Assembly: GCA_910584045.1 (NCBI GenBank)
Contig: CAJTYO010000003.1
Location: 44,837-108,836, forward strand
From: an uncultured Oscillospiraceae bacterium
GTDB lineage: Bacteria; Bacillota; Clostridia; Oscillospirales; Oscillospiraceae
Reading direction: 5' to 3'
DNA length: 64,000 nucleotides
Of the stretch, positions 1-7,164 are shown piece after piece. Each line of letters opens with the position of its first letter. Position 1 is the stretch's first letter. The position numbers and the translations under genes were made by a program. The notes under the pieces are model-generated. The model was not told where the DNA came from. It made no database searches and saw nothing but the letters and a program-made list of their open reading frames with translations.

Positions 1-917
1 TCCTCCTGCAGGCCCATGCCCAGATCTACGTTCTCGTACTCATTGGCCAGCATATCCAGCCGATTCTTGTCGCCCTGATCCAAATAGTACGTCGCCCAGA
101 GCCTTTCCGCCTCGTCCGTGGATTCCTTCTTCCCGTATGCATCCTCGGGAACCTCGTACTTGTCTTTTGGCGAATTCGCAAAGGGGTCCTGCAAATCCGA
201 CGGCTTTGTTAGTGCCGCCGGCCTGTCTGCGGGGTCCTTATTGGGATCGGGATCAGCATCAAAGTCCGCTATTTCCTTCTGATTCTTATAATATGCGATC
301 CAAGCATCCTCCACCGCATTCTTCCCCTGGGAGGGCATATCCTCCGGCAGACCGGTCACATCGCTGATCGGACTGCTGGCCCACTTGGGCGCCTCGTTGG
401 GAGCCTTTACTCCGCCTGCGTTAACGTTCACACCGCGATAGAGCAGCGTCTTCCCGTCCACGCTCCAGCTGAACGGCGCGTTCATCTCGTCGTCACCGGA
501 AAAAACAAAGTGACTGCCGAATTTGGCGCTGTTCATGGCCTGGACTATTGAGTCGGCAGTGTCGTTCATGACCTTGCCGGTGGCGGGGCGGCCGCCGGCG
601 GTGGGGTCGTTCTCCGCATAGAGGTCGGCCTTCCGGGACGCCTCGTCGATTAGCTTCGTGTTGATCATCCCCATGGTTTCCCAGGCGATGCGGAAGCGGC
701 TGTAGGTGTCGCTGTTGTTGTTCAGATAGCTGTTATTGTTGACCATGGCCCGGCGCACACGCCACGCCTGAATGGCTCCGGAGGGGTTTTCCGCAAAGCT
801 GTCAAACTGCCGTTTTGTGAGCACCTTGTTCCGGGAGTTGGTCATGTTGCCCGTGGAAAGCTGTAAATTATACCGGTAAGTATTCATCGCCATACCGGTG
901 GTAATGCGCATACCCAT
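1..917 (-). CDS. flgL: Flagellar hook-filament junction protein FlgL (HAP3), 3' end cut by window edge
   Basis: The open frame starts at an ATG preceded by GGAGG and runs off the left edge without a stop (305 full codons seen). FlgL forms the second ring of the hook-filament junction outside the cell. The N-terminus has the flagellin-like D0/D1 helix start (MGMRITTGMAMNTYRYN), followed by a helical segment, and near residue 130 the family motif FVFSGDDE. A variable, Asp/Pro/Lys-rich middle follows, and near the edge comes NVDLGMGLQ, which matches the conserved NIDIGLG block before the C-terminal helices. It lies 27 nt downstream of flgK on the same strand, the usual flgK-flgL order. The C-terminal helix is outside the window. 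Confidence 0.93.
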   Translation of the reverse strand, partial: MGMRITTGMAMNTYRYNLQLSTGNMTNSRNKVLTKRQFDSFAENPSGAIQAWRVRRAMVNNNSYLNNNSDTYSRFRIAWETMGMINTKLIDEASRKADLYAENDPTAGGRPATGKVMNDTADSIVQAMNSAKFGSHFVFSGDDEMNAPFSWSVDGKTLLYRGVNVNAGGVKAPNEAPKWASSPISDVTGLPEDMPSQGKNAVEDAWIAYYKNQKEIADFDADPDPNKDPADRPAALTKPSDLQDPFANSPKDKYEVPEDAYGKKESTDEAERLWATYYLDQGDKNRLDMLANEYENVDLGMGLQE

Positions 918-944
918 ATTTATAATCCTCCTTTATCCCGGTTG

Positions 945-3395
945 TCAAATCGCGGTGCCATTGATCAGCTTGTCGAGCATGGAATCAATAGTGGTCAGCA
1001 GACGGCAGGCCGCAGAATAGGACTTGCTGAACTGCATCATGTTGGTGGCCTCATCGTTCAAGTCTACGCCGGAGACGCTCAGCCGGTCGTTGTCCAGACT
1101 CAGGGCAGAGATGCTGTAGTTCACTACCTTACCGGTGGTGTCCTGCGTATCGTCGGCCAGAATACCGGAGATGGAGGTAAATACCTCGCGGAAGTTGCCT
1201 TTGAAGATGGAGGAGATTGCGGCGGAGTCGGGGTCCACGTCCGTTGCAAGGTACTCCAGTTGCTTATCATACAAGGAGATTAAGTGCTGAATGTTCTCGT
1301 TGCGGCTGGAGCTCTCGATCACAGAGCCGTCCTCCTTGGTGTCATAGGGACGCTTGTCGTTCAGCACCCGCACGGAGCCGTTGCTCCAGGAGGTGGAAAT
1401 TGAGATGTTTGCCGCGGTAATATCGTTGGGATTATCGTTATTACCGCCGTTGCTGAACAGCACGCCGCCGTCATAGAAGCCGTAAATGGGATCCTTCTGC
1501 GCATTCGCGCGGACAGTGGCGATCTGCTTCGCCTGCTCCGGGGTGGGATTTTGCTTAAAGACAATTATGTCATTTCCATCCGCATCCTTAACCGGATCGC
1601 CATTTTTATCTCTTAATACTTCGGTTATATCCTCAAATTTGATTCCCAGGTCTTTGCCGTCCGCATCCTTAAACGTATCCCCATTTGTCATATTGTATAC
1701 TGTGCTGAGAGACAGCTGGTTCTCAGCATTGAACACCTCAGCCAATTTCTTGGCCAGATTGTCCAGCGCCTTCTGATAGTAAGGAACGCCCCGCTTAATG
1801 GCGGCATCTGCGTCGCCGAACTGGGGATCGTCAATTTCAAACTGGCTGGCGTATTCGCCCTCCTCGGTCAGGGTCTCGCGCATAGCCTGGAGCTTGCCGG
1901 TGAGGACCACGTCGTTCAAGCCGATCTCCTCACTCTTCTTGCTGACGCTGTTGGGGTCGTCCATGAGGCGGTCCTTGTGGTCCTTCAAGGGGCCTACCTG
2001 GACCAAAAGGGCCTCGATGTTGTCGGCCGTCTCAGCAAGCGCCGGGTCATTGGTGAACTTAGTGGGATCGCCTTTTAACTGATACTTGCCGCTCTTCTCT
2101 ATAGCCTCTTCTTTTGCCTTTTGAACATCCTGCTCGATCGCCGCCTGACGCTCCGCCTCTACTTCTTTTTTTGCGGCGTTTACCGCCTGATCGCCAGCCG
2201 CTGTAATAATATCCTGACGTTCTTGACGCACCTTATCGCCAGCCGCTTTTACATCAGCTTCAATTTTTGTTGCCCGGTCTGGATCATCCGCAGGATATTT
2301 TTTTTCTGCAGCTTCCCGCGCCTTTGCCTCCGCCTCATCAATTTTTGCCTGCCACTCAGTATCGGGGCCAATCGGATTTTCATCCTCAGCCTTTTTTTCT
2401 GCGTCTGCTCTTTTGGCCTCAGCTTCCTTGAACTTCGTCAACCACGGTTCTACATCTACTGCATTTTTTACTGTATCAGACTCTTTCCTGGCATCCTCTA
2501 TCGCCTTCAAAATCACGGCGGGGTCATAGTCAGGATTCTGCACCGGGATTTCTTCCGGAATACTGATCTGCGCCCCGAAAATCCCATCCACAAGTTTGAT
2601 GGGCTTGCCGTCGGGCCCCTTGCTGTTTGCCAGGGTGATGGTCAGCTTTTCCACCTCGTTGAACTGGTCGATGCGCTCCATGGAGTACTCCACGTTGATG
2701 CCCAGATACTCGCTGAGGGTATCGATGTCGTTGTTGCGCGCGTCCCGCAGCTCCAGGGCCTTCTCGCCGTAGATGCCCGCCGTGCGGATCTGGTCGTTGA
2801 GATCGCGGATGTTCTTGAGGAGCTTATTGACCTCGTTGACGGACTCCTTCAGCTCTTTGCTCTTGATGTCGTAGATGTCCTTCAAATCCTGGGCGGCCTT
2901 GTTGAAGTAGGTAGTCAGGGTGCCCGCCTCGGTGCGCACCAGATCGTCGTACTCCTGGGAGCCCACATTGACCTTCAACTGCTCCAACGCCTCAAACAGG
3001 CTGCCGAACTGGGCCTGGATAACGCCGAACCCCTCCTTGTTTCCGGTGCCCTTGCCCACCTCGTCGAGGATATGGCTGATCTGGTTGAGTCCGTCCAGCT
3101 TCTCCTCGCTGGTGGACAGCTTGGTGTTCTCGTTGCGGTAGCGGATGTCCAGATATTTGTCCCGCAGCTGGGTCGCGCCCTCGCAGAGCACGCCGTAGCC
3201 GATGTTCTTGTCAAAGCTGTTGGCGTACTTGCCCAGTCCTCCGGCGTACAGGCTGACCAGATCCATGCGCTGGCGGGTATACCCCTTAGTGTTGATGTTG
3301 GCAATATTGTTGCCCGTCACATTCAAAGACGCCTGGGAGGCATAAATTCCCAAGCGGGCGGTTGTGAACGAGCTGAAGGTTCCCATAACGGCCAT
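945..3395 (-). CDS. flgK: Flagellar hook-associated protein 1 FlgK with a large charged insertion
   Basis: FlgK (HAP1) is the first junction ring between hook and filament and is exported by the flagellar type III apparatus. The N-terminus (SSFTTARLGIYASQASLNV, then GNNIANINTKGYTRQ) and the C-terminus (GVDLNDEATNMMQF, then KSYSAACRLLTTIDSMLDKL) are typical. At 816 residues it is far longer than usual (about 450-650). The surplus is a Lys/Glu/Ala-rich, probably coiled-coil stretch at about residues 290-500 whose DNA (about 2050-2560) looks more AT-rich than its surroundings. The ATG at 3395 is chosen over an in-frame TTG at 3401 because GGAG lies 10 nt upstream of it. It is co-oriented with flgM, flgN and flgL. 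Confidence 0.95.
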   Translation of the reverse strand: MAVMGTFSSFTTARLGIYASQASLNVTGNNIANINTKGYTRQRMDLVSLYAGGLGKYANSFDKNIGYGVLCEGATQLRDKYLDIRYRNENTKLSTSEEKLDGLNQISHILDEVGKGTGNKEGFGVIQAQFGSLFEALEQLKVNVGSQEYDDLVRTEAGTLTTYFNKAAQDLKDIYDIKSKELKESVNEVNKLLKNIRDLNDQIRTAGIYGEKALELRDARNNDIDTLSEYLGINVEYSMERIDQFNEVEKLTITLANSKGPDGKPIKLVDGIFGAQISIPEEIPVQNPDYDPAVILKAIEDARKESDTVKNAVDVEPWLTKFKEAEAKRADAEKKAEDENPIGPDTEWQAKIDEAEAKAREAAEKKYPADDPDRATKIEADVKAAGDKVRQERQDIITAAGDQAVNAAKKEVEAERQAAIEQDVQKAKEEAIEKSGKYQLKGDPTKFTNDPALAETADNIEALLVQVGPLKDHKDRLMDDPNSVSKKSEEIGLNDVVLTGKLQAMRETLTEEGEYASQFEIDDPQFGDADAAIKRGVPYYQKALDNLAKKLAEVFNAENQLSLSTVYNMTNGDTFKDADGKDLGIKFEDITEVLRDKNGDPVKDADGNDIIVFKQNPTPEQAKQIATVRANAQKDPIYGFYDGGVLFSNGGNNDNPNDITAANISISTSWSNGSVRVLNDKRPYDTKEDGSVIESSSRNENIQHLISLYDKQLEYLATDVDPDSAAISSIFKGNFREVFTSISGILADDTQDTTGKVVNYSISALSLDNDRLSVSGVDLNDEATNMMQFSKSYSAACRLLTTIDSMLDKLINGTAI

Positions 3396-3434
3396 GTTCA
3401 ATATTCTCCTTTACTGTCTGTTAAGATCGGTCAG

Positions 3435-3878
3435 TTACGCCCGAAAATCCGCCTGCAGGGGCTGGTCTTCCGGCGGAGGCGCGTCCTTCGCCTTCTGCAC
3501 CATCTCGATGGCGTGGAGGTTGCACTCCAGTGTGTTGCGCGCCACCTCGGAGGCGGACTGAAACACATCATAGCGCCGGCGCAGCAGGTCTGCCGCACGC
3601 CGGGTCTCCTCCTCCATACCCTCCGGCGCGTGCTCCGCCAGCCGCCGCAGGGGTACGCCCGTCAAGTCCAGCCGGGCCAGCAGCTTATCCCGCTTCTGGT
3701 CCAGACCCCGCAGGGTCATGCTGTGGACCTGCTCCTGCTTCATGCACTCCTCTACGCCGCCCAGATCTCCCCGGCTGACGGCCGCAGTCTTGCTCCGTTC
3801 CAGCTCTGTCAGCTTTTCCAGCGTCCCGCTGAGGCTGTTCAGGAGCTTCAGGTACTCCTTCCAAGCCGCCGCGTCCAT
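3435..3878 (-). CDS. flgN: FlgN-like flagellar export chaperone
   Basis: A 147-residue, almost wholly alpha-helical, charged protein. It begins MDAAAWKEYLKLLNSLSGTL and has the Leu-heptad pattern of FlgN chaperones, which bind FlgK and FlgL in the cytoplasm and deliver them to the export gate. Sequence identity within this family is low, so the call rests on length, helicity and position between flgM and flgK. Its ATG shares one base with the flgM stop (TGATG), indicating translational coupling, and GAGGAGGG lies just upstream inside flgM. An in-frame GTG three bases earlier is a possible alternative start. Confidence 0.8.
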   Translation of the reverse strand: MDAAAWKEYLKLLNSLSGTLEKLTELERSKTAAVSRGDLGGVEECMKQEQVHSMTLRGLDQKRDKLLARLDLTGVPLRRLAEHAPEGMEEETRRAADLLRRRYDVFQSASEVARNTLECNLHAIEMVQKAKDAPPPEDQPLQADFRA

Positions 3879-4189
3879 CACTCGCCCTCCTCGGACAGCA
3901 GGAGCATCCGCGCGGCGGTCTCCCGCGGCTCGATCTGGTACTCGCCGGAACTGACCTGGCGGCGCAGCTCCTGGATTTTGCCGGTGGTGTTATAGGTCCG
4001 CACCTGGTAAGAGAGGTTTGCCACCATCTCACGGAAGCTGCCCCCCTCCTGCTCTGCGGGAGCGGAGACGGAGACGTGGTCATACTGCCCGCCCTGCGCC
4101 CGGGCCCGGCCAAGGCCGGAGGGGCCGAGGGGGCGCGCGGTATTTTTCTTTTGAACGGGCAAATAGCCCTCGGTTCCTGTAATCAGCAT
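3878..4189 (-). CDS. flgM: Anti-sigma-28 factor FlgM
   Basis: FlgM holds sigma-28 (FliA/SigD) inactive until the hook is complete, then is exported. The C-terminal third carries the family signature: IQELRRQVSSGEYQIEP followed by TAARMLL, the helices that bind sigma-28. The N-terminal half is Gly/Ala-rich and probably disordered, as in other FlgM proteins. Length is 103 residues. The ATG at 4189 is used because GGAGG lies 8 nt upstream; an in-frame TTG at 4204 would overlap that ribosome site. It is the first gene of the flgM-flgN-flgK-flgL run. Confidence 0.9.
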   Translation of the reverse strand: MLITGTEGYLPVQKKNTARPLGPSGLGRARAQGGQYDHVSVSAPAEQEGGSFREMVANLSYQVRTYNTTGKIQELRRQVSSGEYQIEPRETAARMLLLSEEGE

Positions 4190-4272
4190 ATACGCGTCCT
4201 CCAATCATTGTGCCGGTCGGAACAAAACGCTCCTAGGCCGCAGCACCCCGGCAAGGATGTCTCTTATTGGTT

Positions 4273-4299
4273 TTATCGGTCCGGAAACAGAAAAAATAA
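4273..4299 (-). promoter_or_regulatory. Possible sigma-28 promoter for the flgM operon
   Basis: On the minus strand ACCGATAA (4280-4273) matches the sigma-28 -10 core (CCGATA). Fifteen bases upstream is TTAT, a weak match to the TAAA -35 element. It lies 84 nt before the flgM start, as expected for a late flagellar operon. The -10 is good; the -35 is poor. Confidence 0.45.
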
Positions 4300-4394
4300 C
4301 GCAAGGCCAGAAAATTTTTGCAATATTCTGCGAGCCTGCGCTCTACAGTCCAGAGGCGCGGGTCGAAAAAGGCAAAAACTTTTCAAAAATTCCA

Positions 4395-4423
4395 TTGCAA
4401 GACGGCGGCTTTTCCGATATAAT
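4395..4423 (+). promoter_or_regulatory. Sigma-A promoter of the PilZ gene
   Basis: TTGCAA (4395-4400), a 17-nt spacer and a perfect TATAAT (4418-4423) stand 66 nt before the PilZ-domain gene. The PilZ gene is divergent from the flgM operon. Confidence 0.8.
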
Positions 4424-4488
4424 ATAGAGTACGAATATAAGCGGGACCGCCCCGGCGGAACCGCAGAAGGACGGAGCGTCAATCTGAT

Positions 4489-5145
4489 ATGTTTGAAAAA
4501 TGCAAAAAAGCCGATGTGCTGGAGAGGACGGGGGCACTCATCTGCCAGGCGCGGGTGGGCGTGGGACATTCCGGCGAGATCCTGCTGATTATCCCCCGCT
4601 CCGCCACCTATAAGTCCAACGCCATCTATCCTGTAATATTCTACGACCCGGTGCTGGGCCGGGTCACGTGCCGGTGCCGTCTGTCGGCGGCTCTGCCGCT
4701 GCGCGGGGGCGAGCTGTGCTCCCTGCGGTGCACCGTTCTGGAGCAGCTGGCCCAGGAAAACCGCCGGCAGGATGTGAAAATCCCTCTGAACATGAGCGTG
4801 ATGCTGCACACCGCCTATCACCCCGGCGACCAGACCCGTACCCCTAATTCCGGCGTACCCGCCACTATTATGAACATCAGCGCCGGGGGCGTCTATCTGC
4901 GCACCACCGCCCTGATTCCCAAGGGCCGACGGGTATGGTTTGACTTCCAGGCCCCCACCGAGCGCTTTACCCTCAGCGCCCAGATTCTCCGGGTGGAGAA
5001 CGCCTCCTCCCCTCAGTCACGGGACCAGGGGTTCTACGGCTACGGCTGCAAATTTGTGGATCTGCTCTCCCGCCACGAGGCGGCTCTGCGCAGCTACATA
5101 TTCCAGGAGGAGCGCCGCCAGCGCCAGCAGCAGAAAGACCGCTGA
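4489..5145 (+). CDS. PilZ-domain (YcgR-like) protein, probable c-di-GMP-linked motility effector
   Basis: A 218-residue protein with an N-terminal YcgR-N-like beta domain (about 1-90) and a C-terminal PilZ domain (about 93-205). PilZ domains bind cyclic di-GMP and, when attached to a YcgR-N part, usually slow flagellar rotation. The second c-di-GMP motif is intact (NISAGGVYL, matching D/N-x-S-x-x-G). The first reads RRQDVK, with Lys where the last Arg of RxxxR is expected, so nucleotide binding could be weaker. It is monocistronic between its own sigma-A promoter and a strong terminator and is divergent from flgM, which supports a motility role. Confidence 0.8.
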   Translation: MFEKCKKADVLERTGALICQARVGVGHSGEILLIIPRSATYKSNAIYPVIFYDPVLGRVTCRCRLSAALPLRGGELCSLRCTVLEQLAQENRRQDVKIPLNMSVMLHTAYHPGDQTRTPNSGVPATIMNISAGGVYLRTTALIPKGRRVWFDFQAPTERFTLSAQILRVENASSPQSRDQGFYGYGCKFVDLLSRHEAALRSYIFQEERRQRQQQKDR

Positions 5146-5182
5146 GCACCGCTTACAGGCTCGAAAAACTATATAATGGCCG

Positions 5183-5222
5183 GGATGGCTGCCGCAGTCG
5201 CGGCAGCCATCCTTATTTTTTC
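5183..5222 (+). terminator. Rho-independent terminator after the PilZ gene
   Basis: A perfect 13-bp stem (5183-5195 with 5200-5212), a 4-nt loop and TTATTTTTTT on the + side. It may also help stop the convergent membrane-protein gene ending at 5225. Confidence 0.92.
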
Positions 5223-5224
5223 AT

Positions 5225-6949
5225 TTAGCTCAGCGCCAGCTCCACGCCGTCCAGGATGCTCCCCTCGCCGGTACGGTAGGTGACGGTCACCCGGTCACCC
5301 GGGTTGAGGATCACAGCCAGGGGCTGGTCCACAGCGCTGATGGAGTAGAATACGTCGCTCCCGGTCAGCTGGATAAAGTAGTAGCTGTTGCCGTCCAGCA
5401 CGGCCGAACGGATTTCGGATACCGTGCCCTCCACGGTCTCTGTGCCGGAGAGGCTGACGGAGCCGTCCAGCACGCCGTTCTGGCTGAGCATAGCCAGATA
5501 ATTCTGTTCGCACTCGCCCACGGTATCGCCAGTGGCCACAATCTGGTACTGCTGGACGTTGACCATGGCATACTTTTTCACCAGCTGGGCGTTGTCCTTC
5601 ATAGCCATAAAGTAGGTGGGTTCACCGCCCACGTTCAGCAGCAGGGGGAAGGTTGCCATGTAGCCCAGGTGCTGGACCTGTCCCTGGGCGCTGGCCATGG
5701 CGGAATGTTCTGTGGCCCCGGCGCAGGAGTAGAAGCTGCTCTCCTTCGTGCGCTGGTTGGTGAGGATGAAGCCGATGTTGGACTGGTCCCCGCCGGTGGA
5801 GGTGACGCCGGTATAGACCCAGACGTCGTCGCCCATGGCGATGTAGTTGTAGTCGTCGGTGGTGACCTTCACGTCCCGCTGGCCAAAAATGGAGTTGAGG
5901 AAACCGTTGTGGTACATGCCGTAGAAGTCGTACTGCTGCACGATCAGTCCCGCGGGGTAGAGATTGTCTACCCAGGCGGGGACCTCCTCATAGTACTGGC
6001 ACTCGCCGGTGACGGCGTTGACCAGCACGGCCCCCTTCACATCCGTTCCGCCAAAAAGGCCGATTGTTTTCACCAGACGCGGACAGATCCAGTAGGGGAC
6101 GCCCTCCTCGTCCACTTCCATCACCGGGCGAGAGAACATATAGGTGGGGTAGTGGAAGCGTAGGTGGCGGTATAGATTGCGGCCAAAGTGCTCCACGTTT
6201 GTGTACTTGATTCCCTCCTCCAGTCGCACCAGCTCCACGTTCTGTGTAACCATGTCGATCAGAAGGTAGGCCGGCAGACCGTCGGAGCGGTTGGTGAACC
6301 ACTTGATGAGGTCGGCGTACATGAGGGTAGCAATGCGCACAGGGCGGCCCCGGTAGTTAATCTGTGTGTAGTCGTCCACCACCTCGAACTGGGAGACCAT
6401 ATCGCTGAGCTCGCCCAGCTTTCTGTCGCCCAGGCGCTCGGCGGAGTACTTGTCCAGCATGGGGATCTGGTCGTAGGAGATTTCGTCCACCTCCTCGGCG
6501 AAGTCGCCGTCCTCCACCGGCAGCAGCTGGGAATAGTCCTTCGCGCGGAAGATCACACTGCCCACCAGCGTCCCCACCAGGGCCAGGGCCACCAGGCCGA
6601 CGGCCAGAAAGAAGGGAATCCTACACTGTTTTTTTACGAAGCGGAAGTAATTGGCCACCCCCTGCCCTTGAAAGCCGGATGTAAACACGGCGCACACGCA
6701 GTACACCGCGCACAGCAGCAGGGCGAAGGCGTAAAAGTCCGGGGCCTGGAGATTAATGGCGGGCAGTTCGAGGTAGAAGTACCCCGCACCCACTAGGAGA
6801 GTAACCAGAATATTGACAGCCACCCGGGCCGCGGGGCTCTTCATTGCCTTTCTCGGTTTTTTGGGGGTGGAAGGGGGCTGCTGGGAGGGAGCGCCGCTGC
6901 TGAAGCCTTCCCACCGGAAGCCTCCCGCATCCGAACCTGAAAATGCCAT
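5225..6949 (-). CDS. Large membrane-anchored protein with a long extracytoplasmic domain, function unknown
   Basis: 574 residues from the ATG at 6949, chosen because AAAGGAGAACGTA precedes it; in-frame codons further upstream have no ribosome site. The N-terminus is a disordered Gly/Ser/Pro-rich tail (about 1-40), then three hydrophobic segments at about 44-65, 73-98 and 113-140. The remaining roughly 430 residues are soluble, with many Tyr, Gly and Val residues and patches such as SYDQIPMLDKYSAERLGDRK and YICPRLVKTIGLFGG-like strands. Large proteins of this plan recur in Clostridia without an assigned function. It has its own promoter and no obvious partner gene. Confidence 0.7.
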   Translation of the reverse strand: MAFSGSDAGGFRWEGFSSGAPSQQPPSTPKKPRKAMKSPAARVAVNILVTLLVGAGYFYLELPAINLQAPDFYAFALLLCAVYCVCAVFTSGFQGQGVANYFRFVKKQCRIPFFLAVGLVALALVGTLVGSVIFRAKDYSQLLPVEDGDFAEEVDEISYDQIPMLDKYSAERLGDRKLGELSDMVSQFEVVDDYTQINYRGRPVRIATLMYADLIKWFTNRSDGLPAYLLIDMVTQNVELVRLEEGIKYTNVEHFGRNLYRHLRFHYPTYMFSRPVMEVDEEGVPYWICPRLVKTIGLFGGTDVKGAVLVNAVTGECQYYEEVPAWVDNLYPAGLIVQQYDFYGMYHNGFLNSIFGQRDVKVTTDDYNYIAMGDDVWVYTGVTSTGGDQSNIGFILTNQRTKESSFYSCAGATEHSAMASAQGQVQHLGYMATFPLLLNVGGEPTYFMAMKDNAQLVKKYAMVNVQQYQIVATGDTVGECEQNYLAMLSQNGVLDGSVSLSGTETVEGTVSEIRSAVLDGNSYYFIQLTGSDVFYSISAVDQPLAVILNPGDRVTVTYRTGEGSILDGVELALS

Positions 6950-7107
6950 TACGTTCTCCTTTCTTTCCGGCGGCCCTGCGGGCCGCCCGCACATTCTTTC
7001 ACGATGCCCCTGCGGGGCTGTGCATACCTTTCCCATGAGGCAACCGTACCAAAGGCTCGCTTAGAAAACCGACGTTTCCTGGGCGTCTTCCCTCGTATGG
7101 TGGTACG

Positions 7108-7136
7108 ATTCTACACTGCGGCCCGAGGGGACGCAA
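7108..7136 (-). promoter_or_regulatory. Sigma-A promoter of the 574-residue membrane protein
   Basis: On the minus strand TTGCGT (7136-7131), a 17-nt spacer and TAGAAT (7113-7108), 159 nt before the start codon. The leader contains a GC hairpin (GGCGGCCC/GGGCCGCC near 6967-6986). Confidence 0.65.
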
Positions 7137-7164
7137 AGGAAAATTTTTCTATCCTAAGCGTATT

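Noticed and set aside
2121..3995. Long + strand open frame (about 624 codons)
   Set aside because: It is the antisense of flgK and flgN, has no ribosome site and reads as low-complexity Leu/Val/Ala; an effect of codon bias in GC-rich genes.
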